From positions 1 to 64,000 of the forward strand of contig CAZTPX010000035.1 of assembly GCA_964615095.1 (NCBI GenBank): a DNA stretch of 64,000 nucleotides. The letters run 5' to 3'. The first letter of the stretch is position 1. Each line of letters opens with the position of its first letter. The stretch is from JANXQG01 sp964615095. Lineage in GTDB: Bacteria; Planctomycetota; Planctomycetia; Pirellulales; Thermoguttaceae. The translations under genes and the position numbers were made by a program. Positions 17,355 through 26,629 of the stretch are shown here, in pieces. The notes beneath the pieces were generated by a model. The model was given only the letters and a program-made list of their open reading frames with translations. It was not told where the DNA came from and did not search any database.

Positions 17355-19079
17355 ATGACAGCATCTGAGAAATTAAGCACATGTTGGCGAGGTGGCAGGC
17401 AGGGGTTGCTCCGCGCGGGCACAACGGTCGCTTTGGCGATCTGCGGCTTGCAGGTGGGCGCGTGGGGCGTTGAACCCGCCGCTTCGCCTGCAAAGGTCTT
17501 GTCGGCACGCACTGCCGAGAAGGCTGAGGCCGTCAAGCCGGCGCACAGCGCGGTCAAGGCCGCAGACGACGAAGAGAACCCCTTTGTCTGGAAGCCGCGG
17601 ACCCGCGCGGTAGCGGTCTTCAAGAACGGGCTTGGATTCTTCATGCGCGAGGGAGAAGTGAAACTTCGCGACGGCTGGTGCGTGGCCGAACACGTCCCAC
17701 CCGCCGCCTTCGGGACCCTGGCGATCTACGCCTGCAGCCAGAAGGAGACTGTCGACGTGGTAGGTTCCGGGCCGGGCGACGTGGTGGAGTTCGACGGCCG
17801 CGACGCGCCAAAGGACGTGGCGGCCAAGAAGGCGCGGCTGGATGCCTGCAAGAACCTCAAGCTCCAGTTGCAGTACACGCAGAAGGGCCAGCAGCGCACC
17901 GCCAGCGGCAAGTTGGTTTCGGTCAACGCCGACTTCGTGGTCCTGGAGACCGAGAGCAACAGCTTTGCCGTGCCCACGGACGGCGTCACCCGTCTACAGA
18001 TCCTGGAACTGCCCCTGCGCGTCCACTTGCTAAGCGAGGCGGAAAAACCGCCGGCGGCAGCCACCCTGGGCATGGCCTACTTGCGGCAGGGCATCACTTG
18101 GATTCCCGAGTATACGCTGAAGGTCTTGGACGACGACGTGGCCGAGTTGACGCTCCGCGGTTCGCTGGTCAATGAGGCCGAGGACTTGATTCACAGCGAT
18201 GTTCACCTCGTGGTCGGCGTGCCGCACTTCGTCCACACGCAGTACTTGGCGCCGATGGCCGTTGGGCAGGTGATTCGCACGATCGGCACGGCCATGGGCG
18301 CGCCCAACGTGCCAGTCCAGGTCATGTCGCAGATGATGAACCGGGCGGCGATTGTCCGCAACGACTACCAGTCGCCACAGGGCGATCAGCCGAATGTGGT
18401 CGAGCAGCCGGTGGACGGCCACGGTGGCGACCTCGGCAGGGCGCTGGGCAACCTGCCCCAGATGGAAGGGGCGGCAGCTACGGACTACACGGTCTACACA
18501 AAGAAGGACCTGACACTCCGCCGCGGCGAGAAAGCGATCCTCACGCTCTTCGTCAAGAAGATCCACTACTCGCACATCTACCGCTGGTCACCCGACGCCC
18601 AGATGGATCACTCGCTCGTACTCAGCAACCAGACCGATAGCGCCTGGACCACCGGACCCTGCCTAGCCTTGAGCGAAGACCGGCCGCTAAGCGAAGATCT
18701 GCTGAAGTACACGCCCAAGGGAAGCAAAGGAGAACTGCCCGTGACCGCAGCCATCAACATCGCTCACGACAAGAGCGAACGCGAGGCCGATCGCAAACTC
18801 AAAGCCTATTCTCCTTCGCATGAAGTCTATTTCGACCTGGTTACCCTGGAAGGCAAACTGAAACTCCGCAACTACGAGAAACGCACCGTCGACGTGGTCA
18901 TTTCCAATCCTATTCCTGGCAAACCGCTGACCGCAGACCAAGGCGGCGAGATATCCGTCGATTCCACAAGATTGCGGCTCTTGGACCGGCAGGGCACAGT
19001 ACACTGGCACCTTAAGCTGGAACCGGGCGAGGAGAAATCGCTCACCTATCAGTACGAACGCTACGTGCCCTCAAATTAA
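17355..19079 (+). CDS. Secreted DUF4139-like beta-rich protein
   Basis: A 574-residue protein with a long signal peptide (hydrophobic VALAICGLQVGAWG about residues 24-37). The layout resembles DUF4139/mucoidy-inhibitor-A-like proteins: an N-terminal beta domain, then YLRQGITWIPEYTLKVLDD (the typical W-x-P-x-Y segment), a variable low-complexity middle (about residues 320-365), and a C-terminal strand-rich region with LKLRNYEKRTVDVVI and KLEPGEEKSLTYQY. Function is unknown; it is probably envelope or extracellular. Its TAA stop overlaps the stop of the opposite-strand gene at 19076-19079. Confidence 0.65.
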   Translation: MTASEKLSTCWRGGRQGLLRAGTTVALAICGLQVGAWGVEPAASPAKVLSARTAEKAEAVKPAHSAVKAADDEENPFVWKPRTRAVAVFKNGLGFFMREGEVKLRDGWCVAEHVPPAAFGTLAIYACSQKETVDVVGSGPGDVVEFDGRDAPKDVAAKKARLDACKNLKLQLQYTQKGQQRTASGKLVSVNADFVVLETESNSFAVPTDGVTRLQILELPLRVHLLSEAEKPPAAATLGMAYLRQGITWIPEYTLKVLDDDVAELTLRGSLVNEAEDLIHSDVHLVVGVPHFVHTQYLAPMAVGQVIRTIGTAMGAPNVPVQVMSQMMNRAAIVRNDYQSPQGDQPNVVEQPVDGHGGDLGRALGNLPQMEGAAATDYTVYTKKDLTLRRGEKAILTLFVKKIHYSHIYRWSPDAQMDHSLVLSNQTDSAWTTGPCLALSEDRPLSEDLLKYTPKGSKGELPVTAAINIAHDKSEREADRKLKAYSPSHEVYFDLVTLEGKLKLRNYEKRTVDVVISNPIPGKPLTADQGGEISVDSTRLRLLDRQGTVHWHLKLEPGEEKSLTYQYERYVPSN

Positions 19080-19456
19080 TGCGAATACGGCGGGAACTTG
19101 CCGAAGTCCCACGTGCTGCGCGGAATTGTGCTCCATCCGGAGCCGGAATAGCCCGGGGTAACCGCTGGGGCGTAATACTGCACTTGGGGCGCGGGAGCAA
19201 CCACATTGCCAGCGTTCTCGCCGATTACGGGCTTGGCAGCGGTATAGGGAATAGGGCCAGTGGGCGCCATCGCAGGCTGGCCGGCTGCGGAAACGCTCGG
19301 CCCGGCCGGCGTCGCATACGTAGCCGTCGGGCAGACCGGATAGTAGTCATAGCGCGCACGCCACCGCCCGAAAGGGCCCGCCTGACTGATTGAAACCCCC
19401 GTCAACACGACGACCAGGGTGAGTAAGGTCCGTAAACACATCGAGCGACTAGTCAT
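19076..19456 (-). CDS. Small secreted Pro/Ala/Tyr-rich protein
   Basis: A 126-residue protein with a signal peptide (LRTLLTLVVVLTGVSISQAG). The mature part is rich in Pro, Ala, Gly and Tyr (YDYYPVCPTATYATPAG, PQVQYYAPAVTPGYSGSG) and probably unstructured. I chose the ATG at 19456 because AAGGAAG lies about 10 bases upstream; an in-frame ATG at 19474 overlaps that ribosome site. It converges on the preceding gene and shares four bases (TTAA) at the stops. No function can be assigned. Confidence 0.65.
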   Translation of the reverse strand: MTSRSMCLRTLLTLVVVLTGVSISQAGPFGRWRARYDYYPVCPTATYATPAGPSVSAAGQPAMAPTGPIPYTAAKPVIGENAGNVVAPAPQVQYYAPAVTPGYSGSGWSTIPRSTWDFGKFPPYSH

Positions 19457-19634
19457 GGGAAGAGCTTCCTTCATAAAAGACGTTTTTGACTATAAATCCT
19501 GCCATAATTGAATTGTTCGCATGATCCGCCCCCAGGTCAAGCCAAAAAATGATCGTTGCTGCCCCCCACTTCCCCAACCACCCCCCATCAGATAGGATAT
19601 TGGCGGACCCTTAACCATCGAGAAAGCCCTCGCC

Positions 19635-22600
19635 GTGAATCAGCAGGGAAGCCCCGATCCGCCAAATTCGCAGCTCTCGTCGACCGGCCGCATCGACCAG
19701 GCATGCGACCAGTTCGAGAGGGCCTGCCAGGCAGGCAAGCCTCCCTTGATCGAGGAGCTCTTGCTGCAGGCGCCTGCCAACGACCGCGATCGCTTGTTGG
19801 GGGAATTGCTGGAGATCGAACTCGACTTCCGCCAGCGCTGCGGCGCCTTCGTGCAGCTTGAAGAGTATCGCAGCCGCTTCCCGGAGAGCGCCGACCTGGT
19901 CGAACGTGTTTTCCGCCGTACCGTGAAAACGCGCCGGCTGGGCGACTACGAATTGCTGGAGGAACTGGGCCACGGCGGCATGGGAGTCGTATACAAGGCT
20001 CGGCAGATCTATCTCAACCAGATCGTGGCCCTCAAAATCCTCCCTCACCGCTACCTGGACGATGCCCAGGCGGTCAACCGTTTCCGCCGCGAGATGCAAT
20101 CGATCGGCGGGCTGAGCCATCCGAACATCGTCCAGGCCTACAACGCGGGCGAGGCCGGCGGCGTGCATTTCCTGGTGATGGAGTTCGTCGACGGCGTCAA
20201 CTTGCAGCAGTTCGTCGGCCTGGGGAAACCGCCGGGCGGTCCGCTGGGGGTTGGAGCGGCCTGCGAAATCATCCGCCAGGCAGCGCTGGGGCTGCAGCAC
20301 GCCCACGAGCATCAACTGGTGCATCGCGACATCAAACCGGCCAACTTGATGCTCTGCCGCAGCGGCCCGGTGAAACTGTTGGACATGGGGCTGGCCAAGT
20401 TTCATGCCCAACGGCACGACGAAACGCAAGCGGGCCGGTTGACTCAGCCGGGCGTGACCATGGGCACGATCGACTACATGGCGCCCGAGCAATGGGAGAA
20501 CTCCGGCGAGGCCGACATCCGCTCGGACATCTACAGCCTGGGCTGCACGCTCTTCTTTCTGCTCACGGGCAGGCCGCCCTACGGCGACCCGGCCTACGAC
20601 AGTAGCCGCAAGAAGCTCATGGCCCACGTCGTGGCGCCGATCCCGCCGTTGCTCGAGAATTGTGCCGATTGTCCCGAGGACCTGGAAGACGTTTACGAGA
20701 CCATGCTGGCCAAGGATCCGGCGGAGCGTTACGCGGAACCGGCGGAGGTCGTTGCGGCCATAGCGGAATTTGCCGACGAGGAAGAATTGGCGGAGGTGGT
20801 CGCCACGATTCCGACGGAGGAGGCCTGGATGGCCGCCAACCGCGGCGACTTGCAAAGCCCCGACGTAGACACGGCCACCAGACAAGGGGCCGGATCCGTG
20901 GGATCTCAGGTTCGCCGCCGCTCCGTCAGCCGGCGGATTGCCCGGCGGCGATTCCGCCGCAATGTCCTGCTGGTTGTCGTCTGCTCGCTGGCGGCGGCAG
21001 CGACCGGGCTTTTGGCCTGGTTGGCCACGCGGCCGGCGGCAGAGCATTCGCAGGAGCTGGCCGCGTCGGCGCCGATCGATCGCAACCAGGTTGCCGCCGA
21101 ACTGGCCCTGTTGCCGGGGCTGAATGGCCCTTGGTGGTTCGAAGAAACGCCCTGGCTGATACCGCCCCTGCGGCAAGTGCTGGCGGAAAAGGTGCTCGCA
21201 TCGACCGATCCGGCCGCCCTGCTCGGCGGTCGTCCCCGGACCTACCTGCGTACCAATACGGCCGACGTGCAGAAGTGGCTCTGGGATGCAGCCGGCCTCT
21301 GCCGAAAGGACTTGTCGGCAGGCCAATTGCAACTGCTTGACCAACTCAAGGCGTTCGCCGACGACAGCGGCGACAACTACGAGAAAGCGGCAACTCTGCT
21401 CTCGGCCGGCTTGCAGGAATTCCGCGACGGCCATCGCGACGGCGCCTGGTCGGCCGCCGACCTGCATGCCATGGCACTCTTGCAGCACCGCATCGCAGAC
21501 CTGGACAACAACAACGTCTTGGCCCTGGAGGCCAAGAAGAGCTACGACAAGGCCCTAGATGCTTACTCGTCCGAGAAGAAATCACCGGTGTCCGCCCGCT
21601 TGCTCTGCCTGGTCGACTCAGCCATGCTATGCGCCGATTTGCTGGGAGATATGAAAGAGGCCAAGCAACGGCTAGACGAAGCCTTGGCCGCCGGCGACTT
21701 GCCCGTGCTCTTTCACGTCAGCACGCTTGCCGCCCGCGGGACCATCGCGGCAAACGCGGCCACGAACCCCGGCGAGTACGAAGACTACCGCTTCGTCTCT
21801 GCCAAGCGGGTCCTCGCCCGCAACGAGGCGATCAAGCCCAACCATCCGCTGGCTGCCCACGTTGCCGAGTGTTTTGCCTGGAGCCTGATAGACCAGTGGA
21901 AAGTCGAGGAGGCGAGCAAGCAATTCCAGGAGGCCTACCACATTCGCTTGACCGACAAGGAAGAGAAGAACCCCTTTGCCGCCATCCACGTCCTCCACGA
22001 TCGCCACGGCAGCGCCATCGCGGCCCGCTATCGGGGCAACCTCGACTCGGCGCGGCGGATCTTCCGCACGATCATCGAGGAGATCAAGACGGACCTGGCG
22101 AACGCCCAGCGCCAGTCCGGCGCTGTGGGGCGGCAGAGCTACATTCGCGCCCTCTGCGAGCGATTGGCCAATTCGCTGGAACGTTGGGCCGATTGCGAGC
22201 TTTACAGTGGGGCTGCCGCGGAGGGAAGGGTCAACTTCTCCCAGGCCGCCGAATCCTACGGCCAAGCCCGCAAATTCGCTTGCGATTGGGGCGATTCGGT
22301 CGTGATGGCGTGCAAGCAGGCGATCATCCAGGCCCTCAACGGCAAGGGAAAGGCCGCCCACGAGCTCCTCGATGCCCTCGACGCCGACAAGCGACAGATT
22401 GCCGCAGCGAGCAAGGAAAGGACGACCCTCATGCGGCAGATGGCCGACGCCGTACTGGCCGTCAAGAGCGCGGCTCCCGCCGAAGGCCACAAGCAACTCC
22501 GCGCCTTCCTCGATCAGTTCAAGCTCAATCCGGCCTATCGCGATTCCAACCGCCGGGAGACCATGGAGATGCAACTTTTCGCCGCCGAACTATTGCTCAG

Positions 22601-23123
22601 TTGGGACTTGGAAAATGAACCCAAATCGGCAGTCCACGATTTGAAGTACCTCGACACCCTGCTTGCCGCCTTCAAGGGGCGCTCCGACGTCCGTCCTTTC
22701 CTGCGCCGCTACTACGAACTGGCGATCCGCGGCTGCAACAAGAACGACCTCGTGCAGATCGCACACTACCTGATCGAGTCACGGATGGACGAGCGCAAGG
22801 GCACACTCGATGCGAAGGCCACGCTCGTGCTCTTCAGCTTTACGGCCAAGGAGAACTTTGCCATCTTCCTGCCACAGGACGGCCAGGCGGGAAAGAAGAT
22901 CGCGCTGGAGATTACCCGCGATCAGATCAAGGGGGCCAAGGGCAAGCCGTTGCACCTCAACGACGAATTGGTGGCCTTGATCAAGGCGGAAAGGGCCGCC
23001 GGCCGCCGCGTAGAAATCTTCTGGGACGATACGGCTAGCCGTCCCAGCGAAGACCCTGAGGCCCTCTCGAACGACGACTGGCCCTTCGCTCCCCAATTAG
23101 AGTTGGTCGCGGTGGACAAGTAG
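19635..23123 (+). CDS. Transmembrane Ser/Thr protein kinase with large C-terminal helical region
   Basis: A 1162-residue protein. An N-terminal helical segment (about 1-95) precedes a eukaryotic-type kinase domain (about 100-375): glycine loop LGHGGMGVVY, VALKIL, catalytic loop HRDIKPAN, metal motif DMG instead of DFG, and GTIDYMAPEQ. The kinase phosphorylates Ser/Thr in the cytoplasm. One membrane helix follows at about 444-466 (NVLLVVVCSLAAAATGLLAWLA), preceded by Arg-rich residues, so the C-terminal 690 residues lie outside the membrane; they look alpha-helical and TPR-like. The GTG at 19635 is the first start, without a clear Shine-Dalgarno. DMG in place of DFG is, as I recall, common in planctomycete kinases and does not imply loss of activity. 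Confidence 0.85.
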   Translation: MNQQGSPDPPNSQLSSTGRIDQACDQFERACQAGKPPLIEELLLQAPANDRDRLLGELLEIELDFRQRCGAFVQLEEYRSRFPESADLVERVFRRTVKTRRLGDYELLEELGHGGMGVVYKARQIYLNQIVALKILPHRYLDDAQAVNRFRREMQSIGGLSHPNIVQAYNAGEAGGVHFLVMEFVDGVNLQQFVGLGKPPGGPLGVGAACEIIRQAALGLQHAHEHQLVHRDIKPANLMLCRSGPVKLLDMGLAKFHAQRHDETQAGRLTQPGVTMGTIDYMAPEQWENSGEADIRSDIYSLGCTLFFLLTGRPPYGDPAYDSSRKKLMAHVVAPIPPLLENCADCPEDLEDVYETMLAKDPAERYAEPAEVVAAIAEFADEEELAEVVATIPTEEAWMAANRGDLQSPDVDTATRQGAGSVGSQVRRRSVSRRIARRRFRRNVLLVVVCSLAAAATGLLAWLATRPAAEHSQELAASAPIDRNQVAAELALLPGLNGPWWFEETPWLIPPLRQVLAEKVLASTDPAALLGGRPRTYLRTNTADVQKWLWDAAGLCRKDLSAGQLQLLDQLKAFADDSGDNYEKAATLLSAGLQEFRDGHRDGAWSAADLHAMALLQHRIADLDNNNVLALEAKKSYDKALDAYSSEKKSPVSARLLCLVDSAMLCADLLGDMKEAKQRLDEALAAGDLPVLFHVSTLAARGTIAANAATNPGEYEDYRFVSAKRVLARNEAIKPNHPLAAHVAECFAWSLIDQWKVEEASKQFQEAYHIRLTDKEEKNPFAAIHVLHDRHGSAIAARYRGNLDSARRIFRTIIEEIKTDLANAQRQSGAVGRQSYIRALCERLANSLERWADCELYSGAAAEGRVNFSQAAESYGQARKFACDWGDSVVMACKQAIIQALNGKGKAAHELLDALDADKRQIAAASKERTTLMRQMADAVLAVKSAAPAEGHKQLRAFLDQFKLNPAYRDSNRRETMEMQLFAAELLLSWDLENEPKSAVHDLKYLDTLLAAFKGRSDVRPFLRRYYELAIRGCNKNDLVQIAHYLIESRMDERKGTLDAKATLVLFSFTAKENFAIFLPQDGQAGKKIALEITRDQIKGAKGKPLHLNDELVALIKAERAAGRRVEIFWDDTASRPSEDPEALSNDDWPFAPQLELVAVDK

Positions 23124-23311
23124 CCCCGTCGTACCGAGAGGGACCGGCATGTGCTGGCATGTTACGAAATTATCATCGTGGGCCGCGGACAACAACCACA
23201 TCGGGCTCGATCACGAAAAGAAACGCGGATACAAGAGTGTGTTTCCAAGCCTTATTCCGGCAAATCGGAATGAATTCCGTTCTTCCGTTTGACGGTGTGT
23301 CCCGCCCCGGA
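23124..23311. other. Intergenic region before the arg promoter
   Basis: No gene or recognisable RNA is seen. It holds two short palindromic words (accggcatgtgctggcatgt and attccggcaaatcggaatga) that could form small hairpins after the kinase gene; no T-tract marks a clear terminator. Confidence 0.4.
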
Positions 23312-23339
23312 TTGACACGGCCCCTCTACTGACTAAAAT
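23312..23339 (+). promoter_or_regulatory. Sigma70-type promoter of the argB-argD-argF-rph cluster
   Basis: TTGACA (23312-23317), a 16-base spacer and TAAAAT (23334-23339) form a near-consensus promoter. The predicted start near 23346 gives a leader of about 90 bases containing a GC hairpin (gcggcgaggttttgccgc) before the TTG start of argB. Confidence 0.7.
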
Positions 23340-23437
23340 ATGGGGTTTTCCCTGTAGCGGCGAGGTTTTGCCGCGGCCGTCCGTTTTTGCACCCCGCTTT
23401 GCCTGCTCTCTTGTAGAGGGGTCTGGAGCATCTTGAG

Positions 23438-24325
23438 TTGGAAGACGCGATTCAAAAAGCCGATGTCCTCATCGAGGCCCTGACTTGGATTCGGCAGTTC
23501 CGCGGCAAAGTGACGGTGATCAAACTCGGCGGCAGCGTGATGGAAGACCCCCGCTCGATGACCCACCTCCTGCTGGACATCATTTTTATGGAAACGGTGG
23601 GCATGCGACCGGTGCTCGTGCATGGCGGCGGGGCGGCCATCAGCCGTGCCATGTCCGAAGCCGGATTGCAACCGCGCTTCGTCCAGGGCCGTCGTTATAC
23701 CGATGATGCTACACTGGCAATTGTCGAACGCGTCTTGGCAGGCGACATCAACGAAGGGCTCGCGCGGCAGATTCAAGGGTATGGCGGCAAGGCTCAATCC
23801 TTGAATTTCCGTACGACCAACGTACTCTTTGGAGAGCGTTTGACGCTGGACGGCCCGGACGGCCAACCGATCGACTTGGGCCACGTGGGTACGGTAACCT
23901 CCGCCGACGGCGAGATCATCCGCCGCCTCTGCGAACTTGGCGTCGTGCCTGTCATTCCCTCCATGTGCGTGGATGCCCACGGCCAGAAGTTGAATGTCAA
24001 CGCCGACACGGCCGCCATGGCGGTCGCCCAGGCCCTGCAAGCGGAAAAGATGGTCTACCTCAGCGACGTGAACGGCGTCCGCCGCGACAAGAACGATCCC
24101 GATTCCCTCATGCATTCGCTCACCGCCGAACAAGCCCACGAGTTGATTTCCTGCGGCGTGATCGAGTCGGGCATGATCCCCAAAGTGCAGGCCTGCCTGG
24201 AAATTCTCGAGCGCGGCGTCCGCAAGGTCCATATTATCGACGGCCGTCTGCGGCATGCGCTCCTGCTGGAAGTGTTCACCAGCAAGGGCGTCGGCACGGA
24301 AATTATCAAGAACGGAAAATTGTGA
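23438..24325 (+). CDS. argB: Acetylglutamate kinase
   Basis: A 295-residue amino-acid kinase that phosphorylates N-acetylglutamate in the second step of arginine synthesis. Motifs: VIKLGGSVM (phosphate binding Lys), VLVHGGGAAI (substrate glycine loop), NVNADTAAMAVAQAL and the C-terminal HIIDGRLRHALLLE. The length is normal for ArgB. The start is a TTG with GGAG 9 bases upstream; no in-frame ATG lies between the predicted promoter and the conserved domain. It is the first gene of a four-gene run (argB, argD, argF, rph) on one strand. Confidence 0.93.
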   Translation: MEDAIQKADVLIEALTWIRQFRGKVTVIKLGGSVMEDPRSMTHLLLDIIFMETVGMRPVLVHGGGAAISRAMSEAGLQPRFVQGRRYTDDATLAIVERVLAGDINEGLARQIQGYGGKAQSLNFRTTNVLFGERLTLDGPDGQPIDLGHVGTVTSADGEIIRRLCELGVVPVIPSMCVDAHGQKLNVNADTAAMAVAQALQAEKMVYLSDVNGVRRDKNDPDSLMHSLTAEQAHELISCGVIESGMIPKVQACLEILERGVRKVHIIDGRLRHALLLEVFTSKGVGTEIIKNGKL

Positions 24326-24430
24326 TCCCGCCTCGCCATCGCCGTGCGCCGCACATACTCGATGGTTTGGACCGCGCCCCAGATTGGACTGTGGGGCGGC
24401 TTCGGCGGGACGAAGAGGAGAGTCTCGGTG

Positions 24431-25642
24431 ATGTCACCTGCGTTGAGTTCCAGCGACGTACTGAAATTGTTTCAGCAGTACGTCATTGCCAACTATGGCC
24501 GCTATCCGGTTGCCTTGGCCCGTGGCGAGGGTTCCTATATCTGGGACGCCGAGGGCAACCGCTACCTCGACTTCTTCCCCGGTTGGGGATGCGGCCTGTT
24601 GGGCCATTGCCCCGGCCCGGTGGTTGAGGCCGTCCGCGAGCAGTTGGGTTGTCTGATCCACGTGCCTAACTCCTGGTACACGGAGATTCAGGGTCAGTGG
24701 GCCAAGGCGCTGTCGGAGCGGAGTTTCGGCGGCCAGGCCTTTTTCTGCAACTCGGGGACCGAGGCCAACGAGGCGGCCATCAAACTCGTGCGTTTGCACA
24801 GCACGCCCAAACGCCGCTACAAGATTATCACGTTCGAAGGCAGCTTCCACGGCCGCACACTCGGATCGTTGACCGCCACCGCCCAGCCCAAGTACCACGA
24901 GGGCCTGGGGCCGCTTGTGGCCGGTTTTGTCTACGCGCCCTTTGGCGACCTGGATGCCGTTGGACGGCTGATCGACGACGAAACGGCGGCCATCATGATC
25001 GAGCCTATCCAGGGCGAAGGCGGTGTGCGGATTCCGCCCGATGGTTTCCTGGCCGGCCTGCGCAAGTTGGCCGACGAACACGATCTGCTCCTGGTCTTCG
25101 ACGAAGTGCAGAGCGGTTTCGGCCGCACCGGGCACTGGTTTGCCTATCAGGCCGCGGGAGTGACGCCCGACATCATGACCCTTTCCAAGGCTCTATGCGG
25201 GGGAATTGCCGGTGCGGCGATGCTTGCTACGCCGCAGATTGCCCCCAGTTTACGGCCCGGAATGCATGCGGCCACCTTTGGCGGCAATCCCATTGCGGCC
25301 CGCGCGGGGGTTGCCGCCATCGAGATGATCGAGCAGCAGAACTTGCTGGCGGCCGCCCAGCGCCTGGGCGAAATCTTCCAGCAACGGCTAACCGAATTGC
25401 AGCAGCGCTGCGACCTGGTCCGCGAGGTCCGTATCCGCGGCACGATGATCGGCGTGGAGCTGGCCATCGACGGTACAGCGACGGTCAAGGCCTGCCTGGA
25501 GCGTAAACTGCTGATCAATTGCACCCATGGAACCGTGATCCGGCTGTTGCCGGCAATGACCCTTACCGAAGAACAGGCCCACCAGGGCTGCGACATCCTC
25601 GCCGAAGTCGTCCAGGCGCAAGCGGCCGGAACTTCGAGGTAA
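24431..25642 (+). CDS. argD: Acetylornithine aminotransferase
   Basis: A class-III PLP aminotransferase of 403 residues from the ATG at 24431, which has AGGAGAG about 9 bases upstream; the longer frame from 24344 reaches back over unlikely sequence. Motifs: CNSGTEANEAAIK, FEGSFHGRTLG, IEPIQGEGGV, LLVFDEVQSGFGRTG, and MTLSKALCGG with the PLP Lys. It transfers the amino group from glutamate to N-acetylglutamate semialdehyde, the fourth step of arginine synthesis. It lies 105 bases after argB and 9 bases before argF. Confidence 0.92.
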   Translation: MSPALSSSDVLKLFQQYVIANYGRYPVALARGEGSYIWDAEGNRYLDFFPGWGCGLLGHCPGPVVEAVREQLGCLIHVPNSWYTEIQGQWAKALSERSFGGQAFFCNSGTEANEAAIKLVRLHSTPKRRYKIITFEGSFHGRTLGSLTATAQPKYHEGLGPLVAGFVYAPFGDLDAVGRLIDDETAAIMIEPIQGEGGVRIPPDGFLAGLRKLADEHDLLLVFDEVQSGFGRTGHWFAYQAAGVTPDIMTLSKALCGGIAGAAMLATPQIAPSLRPGMHAATFGGNPIAARAGVAAIEMIEQQNLLAAAQRLGEIFQQRLTELQQRCDLVREVRIRGTMIGVELAIDGTATVKACLERKLLINCTHGTVIRLLPAMTLTEEQAHQGCDILAEVVQAQAAGTSR

Positions 25643-25651
25643 AGACGTATC

Positions 25652-26623
25652 ATGCGACACCTGTTGACCTTGGCCGATCTGACAACGGCTGAAATCGAAC
25701 GCATTTTCTCCATCACCGAAGACTTGAAAACCAAGTTCCAGGGTGGCCTCCGTGAGCCGTTGCTGCCCGGGCGGGTGATGGCCCTGCTCTTCGAGAAGCA
25801 GTCCTTGCGGACCCGCGTGAGCTTCGAGGCGGCGATGGTCCATCTTGGCGGCAACTCACTCTTCCTCGGCCAGGATGTCGGTTTCGGCAGGCGCGAGAGC
25901 ATTGCTGATTTTGGCCGCGTGCTCAGCGAATACGTCGACGTGATCGTGCTGCGGGCCAACTCGCACATGACGGCCATCGACTTGGCGGAGCACGCCAACT
26001 GCTCGGTGATCAACGGCCTTACCGACTTCGGCCATCCCTGCCAGGCCATGGCCGACTTGTATACAGTCCGCGAACTGGTTGGCGGCCGGCTTCAAGGGCG
26101 AACGATCGCCTGGGTCGGCGATGCGAACAACGTCGCCCGCAGCATCGCCCTGGGTTGCGGCAAGCTGGGCATGAAACTGGTAATGGCCGTACCCGAGAAG
26201 TATCAATACAATGCCAAGTCGCTGGCCTGGATTCGCCAGCAGGTGCCGGCCCTGGACCTGGCAGTCACCACCGATCCGGTGGAAGCGGTCTGCGACGCCG
26301 TGGCGATCTACACCGACGTCTGGGCGAGCATGGGGCAGGAGGCCGAGCGCGAGGTCCGCCGCGCTGATTTTGCTCCTTACCAGGTGAACGCCGGCTTGAT
26401 GTCCCATGCACAGAAGGGCGCCTTCTTCATGCACTGTTTGCCGGCCCACCGCGGTGAGGAGGTGACCGACGAGGTGATCGACGGCTCGCAAAGCGTAGTC
26501 GTGCAGCAGGCCGCCAACCGCATGCATGTGCAAAAGGGTATTTTGGCCTGGCTCTTGGGCACGCAAGGCGCCGGCCTGCGCGAGCCGGGTAGCCGCGGCC
26601 CCACGCTGGGCATTGCGGAGTAG
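25652..26623 (+). CDS. argF: Ornithine carbamoyltransferase
   Basis: A 323-residue transcarbamoylase. The carbamoyl-phosphate site is SLRTR (residues 51-55) within FEKQSLRTRVSFE, then DFGHPCQAMADL (HPxQ motif) and the ornithine-binding HCLPAHRG near the C-terminus. It joins carbamoyl phosphate and ornithine to give citrulline. The N-acetylornithine enzymes differ at the STRTR and HCLP regions, so the ordinary ornithine enzyme is favoured. It begins 9 bases after argD. Confidence 0.92.
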   Translation: MRHLLTLADLTTAEIERIFSITEDLKTKFQGGLREPLLPGRVMALLFEKQSLRTRVSFEAAMVHLGGNSLFLGQDVGFGRRESIADFGRVLSEYVDVIVLRANSHMTAIDLAEHANCSVINGLTDFGHPCQAMADLYTVRELVGGRLQGRTIAWVGDANNVARSIALGCGKLGMKLVMAVPEKYQYNAKSLAWIRQQVPALDLAVTTDPVEAVCDAVAIYTDVWASMGQEAEREVRRADFAPYQVNAGLMSHAQKGAFFMHCLPAHRGEEVTDEVIDGSQSVVVQQAANRMHVQKGILAWLLGTQGAGLREPGSRGPTLGIAE

Positions 26624-26629
26624 TTGCCC

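Noticed and set aside
19611..21488. 625-codon minus-strand frame opposite the Ser/Thr kinase
   Set aside because: Antisense to a full kinase domain; no independent support.
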